DNA from: Chloroflexota bacterium
GTDB lineage: Bacteria; Chloroflexota; Dehalococcoidia; DSTF01; RBG-16-68-14
Direction: 5' to 3'
Assembly: GCA_022563135.1 (NCBI GenBank)
Contig: JADFNZ010000034.1
Span: 1 to 13,277 of the forward strand
DNA: 13,277 bases
Position numbers and translations under genes: made by a program. The stretch's first letter is position 1; every line of letters starts with the position of its first letter. Under the pieces are notes generated by a model. The model was not told where the DNA came from. It worked only from the letters and a program-made list of their open reading frames with translations, and did no database searches. Shown piece after piece: positions 1 to 6,365 of the stretch.

Positions 1-1550
1 GCAGCCGGCCCCGTACCGCCCTGTGGCGCGCCGATATATGCAAGGAGCGCCGTGTCCGTACTGCCACCGCCTGAATCACCGCCACCGGAGTCGCCGCCTG
101 GCCGCGGAACCGGCGCCGGGCCGCAGCCGCCTCCCACCCTGACCGTCTCCGTCGACCGCTCAGCGTACTTCTCTTCGGCTGCGTCCGCAGGCTGCGCAAT
201 GACGATCAGTGATTCGAGGGAGTCCGCGCATCCAAGCGGCGGCGCGGACGTGATCGTCTCCCGTACCCGCACCCCCTCGCCCGGCTCAAGTGATCCTATC
301 TCCCAGCGCACTATTGATGTAAATAAGTCGACCTCGTCGGCAGGCGGCTCCGTTGCGGACACGATGACATTCCCAGCGACATGCCTGCTCAGGAACGTCA
401 CGTTCGTCATCGTTACATCGCTCTGATTCATGACAGTAAGCTCGAACTCGATAGCGTCCGGCGGGTTGGACGGGTCGTCCGGCGTCAGGCGCACCCTGCT
501 GATGGCCAGGTTCAACGGCGGATCCGCCGCGCTGTTCGCCACCTCGAAACCGAACGGCGCGCTGGCAACGAATCCCAGGCCAGAAACCAAGCCGACTTGC
601 CCGCTGTACGTACCTTCCACTGCCGCATTCACGATGTCTCTGGTGTGAACGACAAGCTCTCCGTGCGCAGGCACATTCGGCAGCGGCAAGCTCTCGCTCA
701 AGAAATTGCCGTCCACGACGCGGCTGAAGGGGCTGAATTCGACACCGCCCGGACCGCTTGGCGTGGTGCGACCTAGCCGCCGGAAGATCGCTGTTGCGTC
801 ACCTGAGTTGGTGATCGTGACCTCGCAGGAGAGCACGGCGTCCTCGTTCGGCCGGATCACCTCCGGCAGGCACGTGGTCTCGACATCAAGGATGGCCTCC
901 GGCGGCGGTAGCGTCTTCGGGCAGTCCGGACACGGCTGGCAATCGACGGTGAGGACGTCTGCGATTTGTTCGGGTGAAGTGTCCCCGTCCATATCGAAGG
1001 CGATCGTCTTGACGCGCAGCTCATTCGCGCGGACGTCCGCGAACAACGCGCCGAACGGGCTCTCAGGTACAGCCGTGAGCACAAGCTCATGTTGGCCGGG
1101 ACTGTCGCAGCGCAGATCGATTTCGAGCAAGGGGCTGGTTTCACCGGGAGCCACGTCTAGCGGCGGCAACGGGAGTCCGCCAGAGCCGGCGATAATCGCG
1201 TGAGCTGCTCCCTCAAGGAGGGCTGATCTGAATGCGAAACACTGCAAGATAGGCCCGCCATCCAGCCGAGCGACCTGCAGTTCAACCTCGCATCTAGCTC
1301 TCGGCAGCCAGCTAACGCCGTCGGGAAACACCACCTCACTCGCGAAGCCCATGATCTCCACGTCCGGCGCGGGGTTCGCGCTGACTGTGATCGTGAACGT
1401 CTCGCCGACGACGACGGTGGCGGGGCCTGCGAGGCTCATGCCCGGCCCTGCTGCGGACACCGTTCGAGGCGACGCCGGCCCGCCCGCGAACGCAAGCAGC
1501 GCCACGACCACGGCCGTTACCGCAACGAGGAGCAGTCTGCGCTTATTCAT
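1..1550 (-). CDS. Large secreted protein, cohesin-like and DUF11-like domains (C-terminus outside window)
   Basis: An uninterrupted minus-strand frame runs from an ATG at 1550 to the window edge, giving 516 residues with no stop; the gene is therefore 3'-truncated here. The N-terminus (MNKRRLLLVAVTAVVVALLA, then a small-residue stretch ending near residue 35) is a typical Sec signal peptide. Residues about 38-185 resemble a cohesin-like or bacterial Ig-like fold (a GPATVVVGETFTITV start followed by alternating beta-type sequence). About 187-205 holds a DMDGDTSPEQ segment and a CQPCPDC cluster. About 210-340 is another Ig-like stretch, and about 345-457 resembles a DUF11 repeat (LNLAISRVRL, then VTMTNVTF). 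A Gly/Ser/Pro-rich linker with GGDSGGGDSGGG follows from about 465. A weak Shine-Dalgarno (AGAGG) sits 4 nt before the ATG. The role is probably cell-surface or extracellular structural/adhesive; no catalytic motif is visible. The domain names are by resemblance only. Confidence 0.8.
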   Translation of the reverse strand, partial: MNKRRLLLVAVTAVVVALLAFAGGPASPRTVSAAGPGMSLAGPATVVVGETFTITVSANPAPDVEIMGFASEVVFPDGVSWLPRARCEVELQVARLDGGPILQCFAFRSALLEGAAHAIIAGSGGLPLPPLDVAPGETSPLLEIDLRCDSPGQHELVLTAVPESPFGALFADVRANELRVKTIAFDMDGDTSPEQIADVLTVDCQPCPDCPKTLPPPEAILDVETTCLPEVIRPNEDAVLSCEVTITNSGDATAIFRRLGRTTPSGPGGVEFSPFSRVVDGNFLSESLPLPNVPAHGELVVHTRDIVNAAVEGTYSGQVGLVSGLGFVASAPFGFEVANSAADPPLNLAISRVRLTPDDPSNPPDAIEFELTVMNQSDVTMTNVTFLSRHVAGNVIVSATEPPADEVDLFTSIVRWEIGSLEPGEGVRVRETITSAPPLGCADSLESLIVIAQPADAAEEKYAERSTETVRVGGGCGPAPVPRPGGDSGGGDSGGGSTDTALLAYIGAPQGGTGPA

Positions 1551-1564
1551 CGGGCCTCTGCCTA

Positions 1565-1666
1565 CTATACAGCCGCCGCAGCCGTCGCGTTCCCGGGCCG
1601 GGCGAGAGCGCAACGACCGCCGCAAGAAAGGCCTGTCATCGCTGCGAAAAGAGTTCGTGTCTTCAT
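1565..1666 (-). CDS. Possible 33-residue small ORF in the leader of the secreted-protein gene
   Basis: Between the promoter at 1710-1737 and the ATG at 1550 lies an ORF starting with MKTRTLFAAMTGLSCGG and ending in GNATAAAAV before a TAG. It has a basic N-terminus and a short hydrophobic stretch, so it resembles a truncated signal peptide. No strong ribosome site precedes it. It could be a leader peptide, the decayed start of an older exported protein, or chance in GC-rich DNA. I favour chance or a remnant, but record it because it lies in the transcribed leader. Confidence 0.2.
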   Translation of the reverse strand: MKTRTLFAAMTGLSCGGRCALARPGNATAAAAV

Positions 1667-1709
1667 CACGCACCGCCCGCCGGCGTCATCGGTCTCCGCC
1701 GACGCTGCC

Positions 1710-1737
1710 AGCATACCCCGATCGAGCGGCGTGTCAA
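1710..1737 (-). promoter_or_regulatory. Sigma70-type promoter for the secreted-protein gene
   Basis: On the minus strand a perfect TTGACA (1737-1732) is followed by a 16-nt spacer and TATGCT (1715-1710). Transcription would begin near 1703 and leave a leader of about 150 nt before the ATG at 1550. A second -10-like hexamer, TATAGT (1569-1564), lies 13 nt before that ATG but has no recognisable -35. The promoter lies within 60 bp of the end of the transporter gene, so the secreted protein can be transcribed independently. Confidence 0.55.
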
Positions 1738-1761
1738 GGAGGCGGCGGCTGACGCTACGGC

Positions 1762-3093
1762 CTATCGCGTTTCGCGCATCGCCCGAACGGATTCCGGCGT
1801 GACGCTGTCCGGTAGGCGATAGCCGCGGAAGCTCAGGTAGCCTAGCAGGATGAGGAGGCCAGCCACCGGGCCCGCCAGCCGGATGCCCAGCGAGTTGTCC
1901 GCGGTGGTTCCGAGGACGAGCAACAGCGCGATGATCAGCGGCGCCAGCGAGGAGACGGTCTTCTCCACGAACGCCTGCGTCGCGTAGTAGATCCCCTCGC
2001 GGCGCATGCCCGTCCGTACGGCGTCGTAGTCGATGATGTCCGCCATGATCGCACCGGGAAACGCCTGCACCGCCGCCATCGGCACCCCGACGAGGGAGAA
2101 CATCACCAGCGCTTGGGCGAAAACCGGAATCCCGGGGATGAAGCCGGCGAACGCGAGGAACGGGATGTAGACGGCGCCGATGAGCATGGCGGAGGAATAG
2201 ACGAACGCCTTGCCGCGGAGGAGCGCGAGACGATAGACGGCCGGCAGACACAGCATGAGCAGACCGATGGCGCCCGCGGTGAAGATCGAGACTGAGCCCT
2301 CCGACCGGCCCAGCACCTGCGTGACGTAAAACGGCAGGATGCCGATGAACACCGTCACGCCGGTGGTGAAGAGCACGAAGGTCGGCAAGAAGTAGAGGAA
2401 TTGGTCGTTCGAGAACGTCGACTTTATGGCGCGCAGCACGCCCATCTGCACCGGCGGCACCTCCACCCGCACGGCCGGCAGCGCGCCCGACAATGCGAAG
2501 TAGCGCGACGTGAGCGCGAGCACCGCGACGATGAGCGCCATCATCCAGAAGTCGATCACCTCCAGCAGCAGGCCCGTCCCGATGAGACCAGCCGCCGCGC
2601 CGATCGCGCCGAAGACGACCTGCCAGATGACGATTACCATCCGCCCCTTCTTCTCCGGCGCGATCTCCGGCAAGAGCGACTCGAACGGGCCGCCGGAGAG
2701 CGTGCTGAAGAGATGGAACGCCTCGATGACGACGAAGAGATAGATCGCGTTTGTCACCGTCTCGTGGTCGTTCGGCGGCAGCCAGAGCAGGACGAAGAAG
2801 AGCGCATAGAACGGCGTCGCCAGCACCACGAACGGCACCCTGCGGCCCCAGCGCGTGCGGGTGCGGTCGCTCCAATAGCCGATGAGCGGATCGTCGAACG
2901 CCTCGATCAACCGGCCGGCGAAGAGCAGCGCCCCAACGAGGAGCACAGGGGCTAGGCGCGGAAGGTCGGCATCGTCAGGAGGGATGTAGAAATAGAGGAG
3001 CCAGAGATCCCTGGTGCGGCCGAGGATATTGCCGCCGAAGGAGCCCGAGGCGTAGATCAGCTGGTTGCGAAAGCCGAGCGTCCGGGCTGCCAT
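1762..3093 (-). CDS. MFS transporter, GPH (MelB-like) sugar:cation symporter family
   Basis: This 443-residue polytopic membrane protein has the hallmarks of the glycoside-pentoside-hexuronide:cation symporter group. An acidic DDPLIGYW segment is followed by the loop DRTRTRWGRR (residues about 67-85), which matches the MelB loop 2-3 signature. ESLLPEIAPEKKGR occupies the next conserved loop. DIIDYDAVRTGMRREGIYY (about residue 352 onward) matches the family's C-terminal-half signature. About 12 hydrophobic segments fit the fold. The start at 3093 (MAARTLGFRNQLIYASGSFG) matches the usual family N-terminus; the frame is open further upstream, but that stretch runs antisense through the riboswitch region. 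Family members move sugars or other small solutes with Na+ or H+; the substrate cannot be read from sequence. No sugar-metabolism gene is adjacent, and no strong promoter or Shine-Dalgarno is visible upstream. Confidence 0.88.
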   Translation of the reverse strand: MAARTLGFRNQLIYASGSFGGNILGRTRDLWLLYFYIPPDDADLPRLAPVLLVGALLFAGRLIEAFDDPLIGYWSDRTRTRWGRRVPFVVLATPFYALFFVLLWLPPNDHETVTNAIYLFVVIEAFHLFSTLSGGPFESLLPEIAPEKKGRMVIVIWQVVFGAIGAAAGLIGTGLLLEVIDFWMMALIVAVLALTSRYFALSGALPAVRVEVPPVQMGVLRAIKSTFSNDQFLYFLPTFVLFTTGVTVFIGILPFYVTQVLGRSEGSVSIFTAGAIGLLMLCLPAVYRLALLRGKAFVYSSAMLIGAVYIPFLAFAGFIPGIPVFAQALVMFSLVGVPMAAVQAFPGAIMADIIDYDAVRTGMRREGIYYATQAFVEKTVSSLAPLIIALLLVLGTTADNSLGIRLAGPVAGLLILLGYLSFRGYRLPDSVTPESVRAMRETR

Positions 3094-3129
3094 GGCATCA
3101 CACCGGCAGCTTAGCCCACGATGCTCTCC

Positions 3130-3159
3130 TTGACCAGCATCCGACCGGCGTGCTACGCT
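3130..3159 (+). promoter_or_regulatory. Promoter of the corrinoid importer operon
   Basis: TTGACC (3130-3135) and TACGCT (3154-3159) are separated by 18 nt. The predicted start near 3166-3168 falls just before the riboswitch aptamer, which is where the promoter of a riboswitch-controlled operon should lie. The -35 matches 5 of 6 consensus bases and the -10 is weaker. Positional agreement with the aptamer is the main support. The remainder of the gap towards the divergent transporter (3094-3129) shows no other clear signal. Confidence 0.55.
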
Positions 3160-3177
3160 CGCGGCACAACCGAAGAG

Positions 3178-3295
3178 CGCGCGCAGAGGTGGCCCGACGC
3201 GGGCCAATTGCGAAGTCCGGTGCGATTCCGGCGCTGTCGCGCAACTGTGATGCCCCCGCACGGGGGACGAGCCAGGTCGACAGCCTCTGCGCATG
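3178..3295 (+). promoter_or_regulatory. Cobalamin (adenosylcobalamin-class) riboswitch aptamer
   Basis: The closing stem is exact: GCGCAGAGG (3181-3189) pairs with CCTCTGCGC (3284-3292). Inside it are a hairpin TGGCCCG/CGGGCCA (3190-3206), the conserved core around GTCCGGTGCGATTCCGG with the CGCAACTGT box (about 3215-3247), a CCCCC/GGGGG hairpin (3253-3266) and the B12-box GAGCCAGG (3269-3276). These elements occur in the order expected of the cobalamin riboswitch family. The aptamer sits in the 5' leader of a BtuF/BtuC/BtuD-type operon, the classic target. Binding of a B12 cofactor should lower expression through the terminator just downstream. Confidence 0.93.
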
Positions 3296-3345
3296 TCACG
3301 TCGCCTTCGCAGGAGAGGTGCGGACAATGCCAGCATGCAGCGTCC

Positions 3346-3373
3346 AAGCCCTTGTCGCAGGCAAGGGCTTTTT
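3346..3373 (+). terminator. Intrinsic terminator acting as riboswitch expression platform
   Basis: A 9-bp stem AAGCCCTTG (3346-3354) / CAAGGGCTT (3362-3370) with a 7-nt loop runs directly into a T run ending at 3373. It lies 54 nt after the riboswitch and 77 nt before the first operon ATG, so it fits ligand-dependent premature termination rather than translational control. I did not find an obvious antiterminator strand. Confidence 0.85.
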
Positions 3374-3432
3374 CTGTTGCCGGAGTGTGTCCGTCGCCTC
3401 CCTTCGAGGAGGAGCAGGGAACGTTCGGTAGC

Positions 3433-3440
3433 AGAAAGGA
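3433..3440 (+). promoter_or_regulatory. Ribosome-binding site for the substrate-binding protein
   Basis: AGAAAGGA lies 10 nt before the ATG at 3451. It supports this start over longer in-frame readings from 3121, which would translate through the riboswitch and terminator. Confidence 0.6.
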
Positions 3441-3450
3441 CGAAGAGACT

Positions 3451-4458
3451 ATGCCGCGATTCAACAGATTCGGCGCTGCTGTTGTAGCCATCATCGGGCT
3501 GCTCATCTTCTTCGCCGCGTGCAACGGCGATGGCGAATCGCCAACGAGCACACAGACACTGGACGGCTTCCCGGTCACGCTTCAGGGAGCGGACGGACGG
3601 CAGATCACGCTCGATGGGCCGCCGCAGCGCATGGTGGTGCTCTCGCCCGGCCACGTCGAGATCCTGTTCGCCATCGGCGCGGGCGATCAGGTGGTCGCCG
3701 TGGAGCAGAACACCGACTTCCCGCCGGAGGCGGCGGCGGTCGAGCCGAAGCTGAGCGGCTTCGAACCGAGCACGGAGGCGGTCGCGGAGCTGAACCCGGA
3801 CCTCGTGATCCTCTCCTTCGCTCCGGAGGGGTTCGTCGAGCAGCTAGCCGGCCTTGGCATCACGGTGTTTCTCGACGACATAGATACGAGGATCACGACG
3901 GTTGAGGGCGTCTTCGATAGCATTCTGGAGCTCGGCCGCGCGACCGGCCACGCGGCAGAGGCAACCGAGCTCGTGCGAGACCTGCGGGAGCGCGTTGCGG
4001 CCGTGGAGGAGGCGGTGGCCGGCGTCGCGGAAGGCCCGCGCGTCTATCACGAGCTGGACGATACGCTCTTTACCATCAGCCCGGGGACGTTCACCGGCGA
4101 CCTCTACGCCAAGCTGCACGCGGAGAATATCGTGGGTGCGGGCGAAGGGCTGTTTCCTCAGCTTTCGCCGGAGGCGGTCATCGACCGCGACCCGGAGGTG
4201 ATCATCCTGGCGGACGCGGCCTTCGGGCAGACGCCTGACGTCGTCGCGGCACGGCCGGGCTGGGACGTGATCGATGCCGTCGAGAACAACCGCGTCTTCG
4301 CCATCGACCCCAACCTAGTGAGCCGCCCGGGGCCCCGTATCGTCGACGGGCTCGAAGCGCTGGCGCGGTTGCTCTACCCGGAGCTGTTTCCGGAGGAAGG
4401 GAGGGTACCGTGCTCGGCGTGCTTCGCCGCGGGCGCCCTGGCGCTGCGGACGCGATAG
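3451..4458 (+). CDS. btuF: Corrinoid ABC transporter substrate-binding lipoprotein (BtuF-like)
   Basis: This 335-residue protein begins with a basic/hydrophobic leader and a lipobox FAAC with Cys24 as the lipidation site, so it is probably tethered to the outer face of the membrane. Residues about 52-315 form a periplasmic-binding-protein type 2 domain of the BtuF/FhuD class: an IT.DGPPQRMVVLSPGHVEIL opening, then KLSGFEPSTEAVAELNPDLVI and a PGWDVIDAVENNRVFAID region near the end. It would capture corrinoids and hand them to the permease encoded downstream. The riboswitch upstream points to B12 rather than siderophore or haem as substrate. Its 3' end overlaps the permease gene by 49 nt. The last residues (VPCSACFAAGALALRTR) fall in that overlap and look like extra tail rather than domain. 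The gene symbol is assigned from context and family. Confidence 0.88.
   Translation: MPRFNRFGAAVVAIIGLLIFFAACNGDGESPTSTQTLDGFPVTLQGADGRQITLDGPPQRMVVLSPGHVEILFAIGAGDQVVAVEQNTDFPPEAAAVEPKLSGFEPSTEAVAELNPDLVILSFAPEGFVEQLAGLGITVFLDDIDTRITTVEGVFDSILELGRATGHAAEATELVRDLRERVAAVEEAVAGVAEGPRVYHELDDTLFTISPGTFTGDLYAKLHAENIVGAGEGLFPQLSPEAVIDRDPEVIILADAAFGQTPDVVAARPGWDVIDAVENNRVFAIDPNLVSRPGPRIVDGLEALARLLYPELFPEEGRVPCSACFAAGALALRTR
4392..4405 (+). promoter_or_regulatory. Strong Shine-Dalgarno deciding the permease GTG start
   Basis: A purine run GGAGGAAGGGAGGG lies 4 nt before GTG at 4410, inside the end of the upstream coding frame. It makes this GTG the preferred start, and no nearby in-frame ATG competes before the first membrane segment. 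Confidence 0.7.
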
Positions 4459-5492
4459 CGTTTCCGCGCCAGACGCGGGCGCCGATCGCCCTCGCGCTAG
4501 CGGCCGTCGCGCTGACGGCCGGCTTCGCGCTGCTCTGGGGCGCGGCCGATATCCCGCCCGCGACCGTGGGCCGAATCCTGCTCCACCGCCTAGGCCTGCC
4601 CATCGAGACGGACTGGCCGCGGAGCTGGGGCGCGATCGTCTGGGAGGTGCGGCTGCCCCGAGTCGTGCTCGCGGGACTCGTCGGCGCCACGCTCGCCTAC
4701 TCCGGCGCGACGTATCAGGGCGTCTTCCGCAACCCGCTCGCTGAGCCGTATCTGCTCGGCGTCGCCTCCGGTGCAGGCCTCGGCGCGACGATCGTGCTCG
4801 TCAGCCCGGTCGCCTTCACGCTGGGGCCGCTCAGTCCGGTGCCAGCGGCGGCCTTCGCCGGAGCGATCATCGCCGTCACCATCACCTATATGCTCGCGCG
4901 GGTCGGCCCGGTCGTCCCCACGACCACGCTCATCCTCGCCGGCGTCGCCGTCGGCTCCATCGCCACCGCGCTGATCTCCTATCTCATGCTGGCGAACAGT
5001 GACCGGACGCTGCCGGTGCTCTCCTGGCTGCTGGGCGGGTTCACGACGGCATCGTGGCCGCGCGTGTGGCTGCTTCTGCCGTACGCGGTCATCGGCATGA
5101 TCGTCCTGTTCCCGTTCGGACGGATCATGAACGTGCTCCAACTCAGTGAGGAGCAGGCGCGGCAGCTCGGGGTCAACGTGGGCGCGATCCGGCTCGCGCT
5201 CCTCGTCGTCGCCTCGCTCGCGACGGCGGCGGCGGTCGCCGTGAGTGGCATCATCGGTTTCGTCGGGCTCGTCGTGCCGCACGTGACGCGGCTGCTCTGG
5301 GGCGCCGACCACCGGCAGCTCCTGCCGCTCTCGGCGGCGCTGGGGGCCGCGTTCCTCATCGTGGCCGACCTCGTCGCGCGTACGGCCGCCTCCCCGCACG
5401 AGATCCCGGTGGGCATTATCACGGCCTTCGTCGGCGCGCCGCTCTTCCTCTATCTGCTGCGCCGGCAGCGGAGGGCCGCGCTCTATGCTTAG
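4410..5492 (+). CDS. btuC: Corrinoid ABC transporter permease, FecCD/BtuC family
   Basis: The 360-residue integral membrane protein has about ten hydrophobic segments and family signatures. These are VWEVRLPRVVLAGLVGATLA followed by the GATYQG..RNPLAEPYLLGVASGAGLGA stretch, the cytoplasmic coupling loop around LSEEQARQLGVNVG, SGIIGFVGLVVPHVTR, and a DLVART..SPHEIPVGI.TA..GAP.F.YLL end. The length is slightly above typical FecCD members because of a hydrophilic N-terminus of about 25 residues. It would form the homodimeric channel of a type II importer. It starts with GTG and overlaps the binding-protein gene by 49 nt and the ATPase gene by 8 nt, which indicates a tightly coupled operon. Family membership is very secure; corrinoid specificity comes from the riboswitch. 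Confidence 0.92.
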   Translation: MLGVLRRGRPGAADAIAFPRQTRAPIALALAAVALTAGFALLWGAADIPPATVGRILLHRLGLPIETDWPRSWGAIVWEVRLPRVVLAGLVGATLAYSGATYQGVFRNPLAEPYLLGVASGAGLGATIVLVSPVAFTLGPLSPVPAAAFAGAIIAVTITYMLARVGPVVPTTTLILAGVAVGSIATALISYLMLANSDRTLPVLSWLLGGFTTASWPRVWLLLPYAVIGMIVLFPFGRIMNVLQLSEEQARQLGVNVGAIRLALLVVASLATAAAVAVSGIIGFVGLVVPHVTRLLWGADHRQLLPLSAALGAAFLIVADLVARTAASPHEIPVGIITAFVGAPLFLYLLRRQRRAALYA

Positions 5493-6327
5493 CCTGCGCG
5501 ACCTCTGGGCCGGCTATCACGACCGAACGGTCCTGCGCGGCATCGACCTGGATGTCGGCGCGGGAGAGGTGGTGGCGCTCGTCGGCGCGAACGGCTGCGG
5601 CAAGACGACGCTGATCCGGGCCGTCGCCGGTGTCCTTCCGCTCGACCGCGGCTGCGCCCGTCTTGCGAGTGATGATCTCGCCTCACTCTCAATCGCGGAA
5701 CGGGCGCGCCGCGTCGCCGTCGTGCCCCAGGCGGCCCTGCTGCCGCCCGGCTTCTCCGTGTTCGAGCAGGTGCTGATGGGACGAACGCCCTACCTCGGTC
5801 TGCTCAGCTCGGAGCGGGCGGAGGACTTCGCGATCACGCGGATGGCGATGCTCGACACAGACTGCTGGTCGCTCGCCGAGCGGCCGGTCGAGGAGCTCTC
5901 GGGCGGAGAGCGCCAGCGTGTGGTGCTGGCGCGCGCGCTGGCGCAGCAGCCGGAGGCGCTGCTGCTCGACGAGCCCACGTCGCACCTCGACCTGAAGCAC
6001 CAGGTGCGCACCTTCCAGCTCGCGACGCGCCTCGGCCAGAAGTTCGGCCTGGCGATCCTCGCCGCGGTGCACGACCTCACACTCGCATCGCTCTTCGCCG
6101 ACCGCATCGCGTTCATGGACGGGGGCAGGATCGTCGTCAGCGGAGCTCCGGACGATGTGCTGCGGCCGGAGATCATCGAGCGGATCTACGGCCTGCCGGT
6201 GATCATCGCCCACCACCCGGAGACGGGCCGCCCGATCGTGCTGCCTCGGGCCCTGGAATCGAGTGGCGGACGCGCCGAACGGGCAGAGACTCCAACCCAG
6301 AGAACAGGGGAGCGGAGGGCGCTCTAG
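5485..6327 (+). CDS. btuD: Corrinoid ABC transporter ATP-binding protein (BtuD-like)
   Basis: This 280-residue ABC ATPase has a full set of motifs: Walker A GANGCGKTT (residues 34-42), Q-loop Gln82, signature LSGGE (138-142), Walker B ALLLDE (158-163) with catalytic Glu163, D-loop SHLD (166-169) and the switch His196. The length and sequence match the FepC/BtuD/HmuV subgroup that pairs with FecCD permeases. It powers import by ATP hydrolysis at the inner membrane face. The ATG at 5485 overlaps the permease stop by 8 nt, and GGAGGG lies 9 nt upstream. The C-terminal 35 or so residues are polar and low in conservation. Walker A has Cys38 in place of the more usual Ser, a tolerated variation. 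Confidence 0.92.
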   Translation: MLSLRDLWAGYHDRTVLRGIDLDVGAGEVVALVGANGCGKTTLIRAVAGVLPLDRGCARLASDDLASLSIAERARRVAVVPQAALLPPGFSVFEQVLMGRTPYLGLLSSERAEDFAITRMAMLDTDCWSLAERPVEELSGGERQRVVLARALAQQPEALLLDEPTSHLDLKHQVRTFQLATRLGQKFGLAILAAVHDLTLASLFADRIAFMDGGRIVVSGAPDDVLRPEIIERIYGLPVIIAHHPETGRPIVLPRALESSGGRAERAETPTQRTGERRAL

Positions 6328-6365
6328 CAGCCGCCGCCGAACTCTGCTACCCGGCGGCCCGCTCC
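6309..6365. other. Nested palindrome across the convergent stop codons
   Basis: GGAGCGG (6309-6315) pairs with CCGCTCC (6359-6365), and inside it TAGCAG (6325-6330) pairs with CTGCTA (6344-6349). The inner arms contain the TAG stop of the ATPase gene and, on the other strand, the TAG stop of the regulator gene. There is no T tract, so it is at best a weak or Rho-assisted bidirectional end structure. Chance pairing in GC-rich DNA is possible. Confidence 0.3.

Noticed and set aside
84..98. Gly/Ser repeat coding stretch as a microsatellite
   Set aside because: Only about two imperfect GGDSG units are present. This is a normal flexible linker rather than a notable repeat.
1680..1712. GCGTC/GACGC inverted repeat as a terminator after the symporter gene
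   Set aside because: The stem is only about 5 bp, has a long loop and no T run. It is not distinguishable from chance.
1565..2875. Long minus-strand frame of 436 codons over the symporter gene
   Set aside because: It is Arg/Gly/Pro/His-rich with no domain pattern and lies on the same strand as the symporter gene in another frame, which has clear GPH motifs. GC-rich DNA readily gives such shadows. Only its last 33 codons, in the leader, were kept as a low-confidence ORF.
3121..3450. N-terminal extension of the binding-protein frame back to 3121
   Set aside because: It would translate through the promoter, riboswitch and terminator. The ATG at 3451 has a ribosome site and a lipoprotein signal peptide.
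3094..3654. Extension of the symporter frame upstream to 3654
   Set aside because: The added residues are antisense to the riboswitch and binding-protein start and lack membrane character. The ATG at 3093 gives the family's normal N-terminus.
4590..5399. Minus-strand frame of 269 codons opposite the permease
   Set aside because: It is dominated by Arg, Asp, Glu and His with no hydrophobic core or motif, as expected of the antisense of a membrane-protein gene.
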